From the NCBI RefSeq assembly GCF_022605725.1, contig NC_065547.1, positions 9,031,167 through 9,095,166 on the forward strand: a DNA stretch of 64,000 nt, in the 5' to 3' direction. Shown here piece by piece: positions 12,546-24,700 of the stretch. The position numbers and the translations under genes are program-made. The stretch comes from Anthonomus grandis grandis. Its lineage: Eukaryota > Arthropoda > Insecta > Coleoptera > Curculionidae. Below the pieces are notes generated by a model. The model made no database searches. It saw only the letters and a list, made by a program, of their open reading frames with translations, and was not told where the DNA came from. Position 1 is the stretch's first letter. Every line of letters starts with the position of its first letter.

Positions 12546-12999
12546 AAAAAACTAAAAAACTAAAAAAAAACTGTAGATAATATAAATAGGAGTTCTTAAC
12601 TAAATGATAACCTACAAAAATGATTCGAAGCTTTTGTTTCAGAAATTGATATTTTTTATGGGCATGACGGGTCCATCAGGAGACCTATATGCACAACTGC
12701 CTTGGCAGCCCACTGTTTCGTCAATTCAATTGATATTTTTCGAATTATCTTGAAATTTGTAGGTTGACTGATTTAATTGGAACTCGTCTCGGTCTAACGG
12801 GCTAGTTTTTTTTAAATATCTTGATTTGAATTAGTCTTATTAAAAAAACTATAGGTAGCAAATTTGTTTACCAGATTATAACCTACGAAAATGATTTCAA
12901 GCATGTGTCTCAGATATTAATACTTTTCAAGATATCTTGAACTTGTAGGTTGACATTTATGTTAAACCTCATCTTAGGCTGACAAGTAGGTTTTTCTTA

Positions 13000-13593
13000 A
13001 ATATAAACCGTTTTTCCTTTTGCTTCAAAAAACGTCATCACATAGGAATTTATTCCCTCTCTATGTTCAGGTATCCCCAATAGAGTATGCAATGACTAAC
13101 AGTGCAAATATTTAGCTCTCCCTCCCCCCCCCCAGTCCATTCAAGCAAATCAAATTTATATACTGCAATAAAGGGAGGAAACAGCCGTTCTTGATATAGC
13201 TTTGGGGGGTGTTTCTTATAGCATGTGGTAGCGCTCTCAGCCCTAAATTGGTTTTTGCTTTGGAATTTCGACCTGAGATTGAAGCGAGACCGTAAGGCCG
13301 AGCCTTAAGCGAAAATTGATGTTTATTTTATTATTAATCGCGTAAAATATTTTCCCACAGGACGAAGTTTTGTTTAGACGATAAAATTATAGACAAACAT
13401 GTATTGTATTTTAGCCATATTAACATATAATATAAAAAAATCTCCTCCTCCTTTCCCTTTTTTGAAATGCCATCTTGATTACCAGACCCTCTTCCTTTCT
13501 CCATCTTTATTTCTAAGATGGCGTCCTTAGTAACTGTCGTTTTTCCATGTTTTTAACTGTCACCTAAACTCTGTTTTTTTTTTAATGTTACAG
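13000..13593. other. Sequence upstream of first recognised kazrin exon
   Basis: No open gene. The stretch ends in a pyrimidine tract (13,571-13,583) and TTACAG, a good splice acceptor. The exon at 13,594 is therefore internal, and at least one untranslated exon and the promoter lie upstream, possibly outside the window. Confidence 0.5.
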
Positions 13594-15702
13594 TTGGTAA
13601 ACTGGCCGGCAATATGTCGCCACCTGTACTGAAAAGACGCTTCCAGAAGGCATGCGGGACGCCCCCATGGCGCTGCTAATGCGGCGTCTGCTTGTAGATG
13701 CACAGGTAAATAAGGAAAAAATCATCCACTTCATCTGTTTTATTTCTTCCTTTATATTTCAATTATTCTCCTCGTATAGTCTAAGCTTCGCAGAATGGTA
13801 GAAGAACATTCTTCAGCTCTCGCAGCCCGGATCGACCCCGACTATCCTACCTCTGCTCCCACCCCCCTGTCGAACCCGTCGAACGAGCATAAGTTTCCAG
13901 AAATAGCTGATAACCTGCTACAACCCGTTCAACTCCAAAAATGCGAAATCAAAGAGATCAATAGCGGGGGTGAGGAGGTGAAATTGAAAAATGGCACCTC
14001 CAAGTCGAGCTCGATTGAGTCTAGGAGGAGTAAGTCCTTGAATAATACCAGCTCGTTGGACTCGAACGAGGAAGTGAGTAAGGTGAGGGTTTCAGTTATA
14101 ACAAGTTTTTCTTTTTGTAATTTTTTGTCGTGGTCTTCAGAAGGATATTCAAAAGACCAGATCAAACCCAGTGAAATGCGAACTGTTGGAGACTGAAAAT
14201 AGAACATTACTTAGGGACAATATGACAATACGAGAGGGTGGCAGCCCTGTAAAGGACAGCAGATCATCCCTTGAAAATGTGAGGTCCGACTCGCCGAAGC
14301 CGGGGTGTAGCAGCCAACCGGATATGGGTGAGTTCGGATAAAATGAGTCAACGTTTGGAGTTTTATGGTCTTTTTGTCTACGTACTGTTTTACTGCTTTT
14401 TACTGAAAATATTGCAAAAGGCCTTAGAACATTGAAAATCTAGAATTAGTACTATTTTATTATATAAAAAAATTAAGTTGATGATGGTTTCTTCAAAACG
14501 AAACGTCGTACGAAAAATCTCGCAATGTTATTTTATTATTATTATTTTTTAGAGCTTAAAAAGTGGCCATGAGAATGTGTCGTTTGTTTGTTTATATCTT
14601 TTTAAATAACGCCAGAAAAAAATAAGAACGAAATCGGCAAATATCGGTTTTTCTTGAATATCTCCGGAACTACTCAAAATTAAAACTTTCTAAACGGCGT
14701 ATTGTTAGGCTCTAAAATGCGCAACTTTTCTCTAATTTAATCAACCTCGTATCTCCTATAGCTGCCGAGATCTCCATGATAGACATCCTTATCTTGGACA
14801 CACTGTATACATTTTTTTTGATACTCTTATATAGCTACCCTGAACTGACTACTGTGCAAAACAAAATTTAATGCCTAATGTCATTGGAACTGCTGCCATT
14901 CATTGTTTTAACCATTAACGGGCGGAAATGCACGGTTTTCTTCTTTTTTCAGCTCATCCAAGGTTTTCTCCCTTACTTGAAAAATCAGCAAAAGTTTTTT
15001 CAGAACCTACTAAATGGGCTACTTAGCCCAACTTTCATAATTTTGTGACATTCATGGTTTTCTCCCGAGACCCTTCATTTATTTTGTTGTTATATTTGGT
15101 TTTATTTAGCTCTAAAGTCGTTTTTTTGTGCTAATCTTCGAATCTCGAACTTCCAACCGAATCAACCCGACATGGATACATCTCAATAAAACGGGCCATC
15201 GGGCTCTCAAAGTTTGAACTTTAATAGAGTGATTCGACGACCGATATAAACTTTCACTACCTTTTTACGCTCTCGTCCGCGACAAATTGCCCCCTTTTAG
15301 ATACCCAGAGAATCCATAATATTTTACTGCTCTTCACCCCCGCAATGTTCGAAGAGCATTTTACAAATTTATTTTCCCAGCTATAGGGCGAATACTTCGA
15401 TTTATTCAGCTTTAAAAAATCTCAATTACTTGTTACGGCCAATTGGCTACTAAAGGCCTCATCCGTATCGTTCCGTCTCTGGTTTTAGCAAATTGTAATT
15501 TGTTTACGGTCTAATAAGTTTTTGATTATAGCGGTCGTTGACAGTGTGTAATTTATTCACTTTTTTCAGATTCCTCTTCACCCAGATCGAACCGGAGCTC
15601 GGACGGAGGCAACCCGGATGACCTCTTGGCTTTGCTTCCCTCGCCATCAAACTTCCCAAAATCTAACTCGGTTATTCGTAGGCTGAGGCAAGAGAACGAC
15701 AG
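13594..15702 (+). CDS. kazn: kazrin exons 1-4 (N-terminal region)
   Basis: Exon 13,594-13,705 has an in-frame TAA just after its acceptor (13,598). The first usable Met is therefore 13,652 (MRDAPMALLMRRLLVDAQ), in phase 0 with exon 2 (SKLRRMVEEHSSALAARID). The vertebrate N-terminus starts at the equivalent of MVEEH, so Met at 13,795 is an alternative start. Exon 2 can end at 14,073 or 14,082: GAA|GTGAGT and AAG|GTGAGG are both phase 0 and 9 nt apart. Exon 3 (14,141-14,327) encodes KDIQKTRSNPVKCELLETEN and a Ser/Pro-rich stretch. Exon 4 (15,570-15,702) ends IRRLRQENDR, the first turns of the coiled coil. The intron after it is 16.5 kb. Confidence 0.85.
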
Positions 15703-18700
15703 GTAAGGCCTTACAGTCTCGTATCACACTAACTAAGTTTTAACTAACTTAACACACTAACACTAAGTTTTAACTTAAAAAGAATCAGGCAAAAAAAAGA
15801 TGATAGTCCATGGAACATGATTTCGAGGAAATACAAATTTCAATTTACAAACTCAGTAGATATTATAAATTATCAATTGGTCTCAACCTCAAAATTTACT
15901 ATCAGCGTTTTTTTCCCTTGTAAAATAAAAGTCCCATGTTACTTGGTTTATTGACTTTTTATTAATAATCATTCTATTCTTATATTCGGTTTGATTTGAA
16001 TATACTATTTAACAGTTCAGCAATAAACTGGTGTCATCGTACTCAATATCCTGAGAATGTTATTACTCCATTTATTATAATGCTTACTAAACTATTTTAA
16101 GGTGAATGTACTTATGGTAGCCTAAACCTAACCTTGCAATATTTCCTAACTGGAATAAAATAGAATGATTGCTAATAAATATGTTGGAGTTTAATGATCC
16201 TTTACACTTCCCCTTCCTAGAGAATGACCTTCATTATGGCCACTTGTAAAGGGCATCATCCAGAAAACAAAAATCCTAATAGTAATAAAATGTCGATGCT
16301 GATTACAACTTTGTATATGCCGATATTGGATATCAGGGAAGAATTTCTGACGGAGGTGTTTTTAGAAATGCAACTTTGTTTAAAAAACTCGAAGAAAATT
16401 CTTTTAATTTGCCAAATCCAGATGTTTTACCAGGAAGACACAACCATATCCCGTATGTTTTCGTTGCTGATGAAGCCTTCCCTTTAAAAGATAATATTTT
16501 AAAACCATACCCAGGCTCTCATCAAAATGGATCTTCCAAACGAGTTTTTAATTATAGACTTTCTCGAGCGAGAAAAATTGTTGAAAACGTATTCGGTATA
16601 TTATCTGCGGTGTTTCGAGTTTTAAGGAAGCCAATGTTGTTAGAACCACATAAAGCAGAAAATAATGTTATGACATGTATTTACTTGCACAATTATTTGA
16701 GAAAAAATCAATCTTCGAAACATGTGTATAGTCCAAATGGAAGTTTTGATACCGAGATAAATGGACAAATAATAGAAGGATTATGGCAAAAACAATCCGA
16801 TGGTCAAACTGGATTAACCACCATTCCAAAAGTAGCTCGAAAATCGGCTACAAGTGCTGAACAAATACGAGCTGAGTTTGCCGAATATTTTACGTCCAAC
16901 GGTGCTTTACCTTGGCAAAATGATTATGCATAGAAAAGGTATCTCTACTGTGTTGTGACATCGATGTATTTTTAATATGTTGTTTTTTTGTATTTTAGGT
17001 TTCACATTCACAAAATTCACAAAAACCTATTTTTGCAAAATTCATGAAAAACTGCCTATTTTTTTAAAATTAGTACCTATATTAATTAAGAAATAATAAA
17101 GTAGGTATATATACTTACAATTTCAGTGTTTTAAGTTTTTCTTGGACGAAACTTGCTATTTAAAAACTGCATAGCTTGGAATGCAAACCATTTTGAACAG
17201 TATAAATCTTCTGTTCCCATTCCAGAAAACGTCGTATTTTCACGGCGAACTTCTCGGCGGTAAGAAGTCATTAACAATTTTTTTCTTAACTTCTGAGATG
17301 TCGCAATTAAATTGACTAGCTATGTTTTGCCAAATGTCTATTTTCTTTTTTGACAATTTAAATTGTAAATTTGTAAAGTCCCATAAAATAGGGTTAACCC
17401 TATAAATTTCTATTAATTTTAAACACAAATCATCGGTCCACTCCATATCAAAAATATGCACAGAATACGCACGCACAGAACAAATGTTTTCGAACGACTG
17501 AAATTTGAAAATAATCCAAATCTCGTCCACACCAAATTCGACACAAACAGGTATCTCTTTGATGTTACCGCTCGACTACCGAACGCAAGCCAACGCCAAC
17601 TTTGCCATTGGGAAGCGTTGGTTTCGATTGGCCGCCGCCGTACACACCAAAACCAACGCGTCCCAAGCTACTTCACATGTGCCGTTGGCTAGCGTTGGAA
17701 ATTCGGTCTGGACGGGGCTTTAAGACAATCGTTAACGCTTGAAAAATTACCGGCTTGAATTACTAAGCCGCGTACAGACCGAGTTTCCAACGCCAAACCC
17801 CTCGTTCCAAGCACATGTGACGTTGGCGTTGGTCGTTGGAAACGATTGGAATGCGCTCGTCCACACCAAAATTTAAATTTGAGTTGGACTTGGTCGGACT
17901 GGGTTGGTAAAGGTTCGGAGACTGACTAGTGCTGGATGCTAGTCTGTCACACTATGTCAAGCGACGAGGACGATTTACTGCTTGCGAGTGCGGGGTTTTT
18001 AATAATTAATTCTATAATTATTTCAAATAAAAAGAAGAAGAAACGGCGTAGACGTTGGTGGGTAACAACACCATTTAAGAATAGAAGTTTGTATAGTGGC
18101 AGCCACTTACTAAATGAACTACAAAATGAAGATGGTGGACATTTTAAAAATTTTTGTAGAATGACCCCAGAAATGTTCAATACATTATTGCTTCTTGTGA
18201 AACCAAAAATTGAGCGGAAGAATACAAGTTATAGAAGTGCTATTCCAGCTAAAGAGAGGCTTGCTGTTACACTGCATTTTTTGGCAACTGGAAATTCTTA
18301 TTCAAGTTAAGCGTTTACATTCAAAATGTCAAAACAGTCTATATCGAGTATTATTCCTGAAGTGTGTGCCGCTGTTATTAAAAGTCTACAAGAATATATA
18401 AAGGTAAGTTTTATTATTTTAATTATTATCTACAAACATATTAGAAATTGATGATTGCTGCTTGGGAGTACTTAACGTTTCATTTTCATTTGGTGCGTTA
18501 ATAAGAAATTCTGCGGATAATGGAGCCATCGATGATCTAGAAGTAGATCAATTAGTATTTGTATATTGCTGATTCTGATGGCCACCATAGTAAGTTCCTG
18601 GTGATGACAATGGCGATGGTACGTAAATAGGGGTTGAAGTATTACTCCATTGAAACGTTGATTGCATTTTGTATCTTCCCATCTCAGCTTGAAAAAGGAT

Positions 18701-21700
18701 ATTTGCAAATTCGTGCTTTACAACACCACGCGTATGATTGTCAGATTTTTCTAGCTGAGTGCCGATATATTCTCCATATAATACGCATTCGTTTTTTTCA
18801 TTTTTCCTTGCCCTTTTGTCACTAAGATTTTATATGACAGCAAAAGCTGCTTCGATTCGGGGGTCCTCCGGTTCACGTCTTTTAGCTGCCACTTTAAACG
18901 AAGTAGAAGGTTTAGAAAAATTAGACTTAGACTTATGTTCAGTCGATAGGTTACGGTTCGAAATTACTGATGTGGAACTACACGAACTATTTTCTTTATC
19001 TGGAACTGCTGGTGTAGAGCTAACCTGCTGAATAGTAACCTCGTCATCCTCGTTTTCTTGTGGTTCTGTTGACGCGTTTAATTCGTCGTCATCCTGAGAT
19101 CCCTGAGTATCATCGGCGTAAGCAGACTCTTATAAAAAAAAGTAACATATTACTTTTGAGATAGTTTTAATAAGAAACTTTTATGGTATTAACCACACAA
19201 ACAATTTATTTTATCTAAGGACTATTTACTAATGAACGCATTATGCTTGTCATAGTAACCATAAAATGTTATTCATATTACACTGCTTTAAAATGAGGTA
19301 TCACTCGACCCTTATTCCCATTTAAGATTTTAGGAATCAACCGCGCCACTGCATAGGGGATGAAGCTAGGGGCCTCTAAATATTTTAAAAAATCATCCCC
19401 CTGAAATTAAAAATCGACGTGTGCAAGCGATTTTTTTGATTGCCTAGATATAGCCATTGTAAGTTTTTAAATTGTCACCCTGTATATCTTTAATTACATT
19501 TATAATCCAACTAAACATAGATTGACCAATAGAATACTAAAAACCTGATTAAAAAAGAATATTTTTAAAAAATATTAGATTAGGTGGTTGAATTTCATCA
19601 AAAAAATGAGGTGTCCCGAACTCAGTGATGAGCAGTTTATTTTAAAAGTACCACTGGTCGAAATTGTAACACCCTCTATCAATACGATTTATTTTTTACA
19701 GATGCCTGAAACTAAAGACGAGTGGCTAAATGTTGCCCGATAATACGAAGAAAACTGAAGCTTTCCGCATTGTATCGGCGCCATGGATGGGAAGCACATA
19801 CAGTTGCAAGCCCCAATTAATACTGGCAGCAATTTTTTTAATTATAAGTCAACATTTAGCACTGTTCTGTTTGCACTTGTAGATGCTGACTAATTTTTTA
19901 TATGCAAACGTTGGATGTCAGGGAAGAATTTCGGATGGAGGTGTATTTAGAAATACATCTCTATGCAAACAACTTGAGCAAAATGCTTTGAACTTACCAG
20001 ATATGTGGCTCTATTTACTACGAAGAAATAAACCAGTTCCGTATGTTTTTGTTGCGGATGAGGCATTCCCTTTAAAAAATAATATTATGAAACCTTATCC
20101 AGGATCACATGAAAAAGGGTCAGTTAAACGCATTTTCAATTATAGATTATTTAGGTCAAGAAGGATAGTTGAGAATGTATTTGGAATTCTATCCGCAGTT
20201 TTCAGAGTACTAAGAAAACCATTGCTTTTAGAGCCAGAAAAAGCTGATAATTGTAATGGCGTGCATTTATTTGCATAATTTTCTCAGAAAGAACCAGTCT
20301 ACCAAACATGTTTACAAACCGAATGGAACTTTTGACACTGAAGTAAACAGGCAGCTAATAGAAGGATCGTGGAGGCGTCAATTCGGTGAGAGCACCTTAC
20401 TCTCGATACCTAAAGTGGCTAGAAAATCTGCTTCAAATGCAGAAGAAATTCGAAAGGAATATGCAGAGTATTTCGCACTTCAAGGACGTGTACCCTGGCA
20501 AGATGACTATGCATAATATTTTCCATTTTAGTTTGTATTAATAATTATCCACTCGGAAGGAAAATAAACGCACCACTCTAAAATTATGAAAAAAATTAAT
20601 ACTGTGCCAAAAATCAAAGAGCTAATACTGGATTTGCAAACTTCAATCCATTTCTTAGCTATCGTGTTATGGCGATTTTTTTAATAAAATTTTTATAGTG
20701 CTATTTTGACACTTAAACACACCTAAAAAAACTTTTTTCCTAACTTTAGGCGAAATTGACTAGTCCCATTCGAAAAAGCGGTAAAAATTATACATTTTCT
20801 AAAAATTTCATCAAAATTGAACAATGGAGAGTCCAAATATAAAATTTTAAAAGTGCCAAAAATTGCCCATTTTCCGCTATTTTTGCAGAAATCCTAAAAA
20901 ACGCGCTATTTTTGCCACTTTTCAAATTTCATATCTAAACTATCCATTTCTTCAAGTTTAATGGCATTTTCAAGATGTGTATAATTTTCACCGCTCTTTC
21001 AAATGGGACTAGCCAATTTCACCTAAAGTTACACAGAAAAAGTTTTTTTTAAAGCTTTTTTTAAGAGTGTCAAAAAGGCACTATAAAAATTTTATTAAAA
21101 AAATCGCCAAAACACGTCAGCTGAGAAATGGATTGAAGTTTGCAAATCCAGTATTAGCTCTTTGATTTTTGGTACAGTATTCATTTTTTATTCCCTTTCA
21201 TAATTTTAGGGTGGTGCGTTTATTTTGCTTCCAAGTAGTTAGTCCTATGTACCTATGCTATTAAAATGTACTTACTTTTTCTGTGTTTTGTGTTGTTCTT
21301 GGACGAAACTTATCATTTAAAAACTGCATTGATTTAAAGGCAAACCATTTTGAGTGATACGTGTCTTCTGTGCCCATTCCCGAACGCACCAACCCTTCAC
21401 GTTTCATTTCACGGCGATACGAAGTTAACAAGCTCTCCATTTTCTTTTTTACTTGATTTTCTTCACATTTAAATTCTGCTCCAATAGTTTCCATATATCT
21501 GGTTTCTTCTTTGACATTTTATATTGTTTATGAGTAGGGTCCCACAATATTGGATGTTGTCTATAGCACTTAAATAACTTAAGGCTTAATTCTTCAGTCC
21601 ACTCCATTTTTCCCGTCTTAAAATTAAAAGCAAACGCGAATCTTCTCTCACCGATGGCAGACAAACGACTAAAAACACTAAAATCGTGTTCGCGACAAAT

Positions 21701-24700
21701 CCTGTCCAAACCAAATCATATTTCCCTTTGATGTACCGCTCAAAGACCGAACGCAATCGAACGTCAACGGCGCCATTGGAAGCGGTTGGAAACCGTTGGC
21801 TTACGTTGGCTCGCGCCGTACTCACCAATCCGAACACCTCCAAATCTGTAACCACATGTGCCTTGGACTGTGTTGGTTTAGGTTGGAAATACGGTCTGTA
21901 CGCGGCTTAACGAGAAAACACGCTTAAAGAAAAGAAAAACAAGTAAAAAAGAAAATGGAGAGCTTGTTAACTTCGTATCGCCGTGAAATGAAACGTGAAG
22001 GTTTGGTGCGTTCGGGAATGGGTACAGAAGACAAGTATCACTCAAAATGGTTTGCCTTTAAATCAATGCAGTTTTTAAATGATAAGTTTCATCCAAGAAC
22101 AACACAAAACACAGAAAAAGTAAGTACATTTTAATAGCATAGGTACATAGAATTAACTACACTTGGAAGCAAAATAAACGCACCACCCTAAAATTATGAA
22201 ATGAAATAAAAAATGAATACTGTGCCAAAAACCAAAGAGCTAATACTGTATTTGCAAACTTCACTCCATTTCTCAGCTGATGTGTTTTGGCGATTTTTTT
22301 AATAAAAGCTTTAAAAAAAAAAGGTGAAATTGGCTAGTCCCATTTGAAAGAGCGGTGAAAATTATACACATCCTGAAAATGCCATTAAACTTGAAGAAAT
22401 GGATAGTTTAGATATGAAATTTTAAAAGTGGTAAAAATAGCGCGTTTTTTAGGATTTCTGCAAAAATAGCGGAAAATGGGCAATTTTTGGCACTTTTAAA
22501 ATTTTATATTTGAACTATCCATTGTTCAATTTTGATGGAATTTTTAGAAAATGTATAATTTTTACCGCTCTTTCGAATGGGACTAGTCAATTTCACTTAA
22601 AGTTAGGAAAAAAGTTTTTTTAAAGCGTTTTTTAAAAGTGTCAAAATGGCACTATAAAAATTTTACTAAAAAAATCGCCATAACACGATAGCTGAGAAAT
22701 GGATTGAAGTTTCCAAATCCAGTATTAGCTCTTTGATTTTTGGCACAGTATTAACTTTTTTCATAATTTTAGGGTGGTGCGTTTATTTTGCTTCCGAGTG
22801 TATAATTATTAATACAAACCAAAATGGAAAATATTATGCATAGTCATCTTGCCAGGGTACACGTCCTTGAAGTGCGAAATACTCTGCATATTCCTTTCGA
22901 ATTTTTTCTGCATTTGAAGCAGATTTTCTAGCCACTTTAGGTATTGAGGGTAAGGTGGTCTCACTCAATTGACGCCTCCACGATCCTTCTATTAGCTGCC
23001 CGTTTACTTCGGTGTCAAAAGTTCCATTCGGTTTGTAAACATGTTTGGTAGACTGGTTCTTTCTGAGAAAATTATTTCAAATAAATGCACGCCATTACAA
23101 TTATATCAGCTTTTTCTGGCTCTGCAAGCAATGGTTTTCTTAGTACTCTGAAAATTGCGGATAGAATTCCAAATACATTCTCAACTATCCTTCTTGCCCT
23201 GGATAATCTATAATTGAAAATGCGTTTAACTGACCCTTTTTCATGTGATCCTGGATAAGGTTTCATAATATTATTTTTTAAAGGGAATGCCTCATCCGCA
23301 ACAAAAACATACGGAACTAGCTTATTTCTTCCTAGTAAATTATGTGGATCTGGTTCACAAGTTCAAAGCATTTTGCTCAAGTTGTTTGCATAGAGATGTA
23401 TTTCTAAATACACCTCCGTCCGAAATTCTTCCCTGACATCCAACGTTCTCATATAAAAAATTATAGTCAGCATCTACAAGTGCGAACAGAACAGTGCTAA
23501 ATGTTGACTTATAATTAAAAAAATTGCTGCCAGTATTAATTGGGGCTTGCAACTGTATGTGCTTCCCATCCATGGCGCCGATACAATGCGGAAAGCTCCA
23601 GTTTTCTTCGTACTGTCGGGCAACATTTAGCCACTCGTCTTTAGTTTCAGGCATCTGTAAAAAATAAACCGTATTGATACAGGGTGTTACATATTCGACC
23701 AGTGGTGCTTTTAAAATAAACTGCTCATCACTGAGTTCGGGACACCTCATTTTTTTATGAAATTCAACCACCTAATCTAATTTTTTTTTAAATATTCTTT
23801 TTTAATCAGGTTTTTAGCATTCTATTGGTCAATCTATGTTTAGTTGGCCCCTGATTATAAATGTAATTAAAGATATACAGGGTGACAATTTAAGAACTTA
23901 CAATGGCTATATCTAGGCAATCAAAAAAAAATCGCTTGCACACGTCCATTTTTAATTTCAGGGCGATGATTTTTTAAAATATTTAGAGATCCCTAGCTTC
24001 ATCCCTTATCCAGTGGCGCGGTTGATTCCTAAAATCTTAAATGGGAATAATACCCGACCGGTGATGCCTCATTTTAAAGCAGTGTAATATGAATAACATT
24101 TTATGGTTACTATGACAAGCATAATGCGTTCATTAGCAAATAGTCCTTAGATAAAATAAATTGTTTGTGTGGTTAATACCATAAAAGTTTTTTATTGAAA
24201 CTATCTCAAAAGTAATATGTTACTTTTTTTTATAAGAGTCTGCTTAAGCCGATGATACTCAGGGATCTCAGGATGACGACGAATTAAACGCGTCAACAGA
24301 ACCACAAGAAAACGAGGATGACGAGGTTACTATTCAGCAGGTTAGCTCCCCGGTTAGCTCTACACCAGCAGTTCCAGATAAAGAAAATAGTTCGTGTAGT
24401 TCCACATCAGTAATTTCGAACCGTAACCTATCGACTGAAAATAAGTCTAAGTCTAATTTTTCTAAACCTTCTACTTCATTTAAAGTGGCAGCTAAAAGAC
24501 GTGAACCGGAGGACCCCCGAATCGAAGAGCTTTTGCTGTCATACAAAATCTTAGTGACAAAAGGGCAAGGAAAAATTTTAAAAACGAATGCGTATTATAT
24601 GGAGAATATATCGGCAGTCAGCTAGAAAAATCTGACAATCATACGCGTGCTGTTGTAAAGCACGAATTTGCAAATATCCTTTTTCAAGCTGAGATGGGAA

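Larger units (their letters stand above)
16216..17724 (+). mobile_element. Truncated PIF/Harbinger element (copy H1)
   Basis: Only the right part of the element is present. It holds transposase exon 2 (to 16,933, + strand), the MADF partner's first exon (minus, about 17,446-17,240) and one terminal repeat (GGTCTGGACGGGGCT then TTA, about 17,703-17,725). This terminus is the same type as the ends of copies H2 and H3 (GGTCTGTACGCGGCT). The left end, transposase exon 1 and MADF exon 2 are missing. Confidence 0.8.
17766..21907 (+). mobile_element. PIF/Harbinger element, complete ends (copy H2)
   Basis: Terminal repeats: AGCCGCGTACAGACCGAGTT at 17,766 and the complement of GGTCTGTACGCGGCT at 21,907, followed by longer similar subterminal DNA rich in CCAACG/CGTTGG. 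Flanks are CTA and TAA rather than a perfect TWA duplication. Gene order inside is transposase exon 1 (+), MADF exon 2 (-), transposase exon 2 (+), a foldback insertion, MADF exon 1 (-). Both genes are broken, so H2 is dead. Confidence 0.85.

Noticed and set aside
13240..13330. tRNA-like sequence near GTGGTAGCGCTCTCAGCCC
   Set aside because: It resembles a B-box/A-box fragment only loosely; no complete cloverleaf could be folded by eye.
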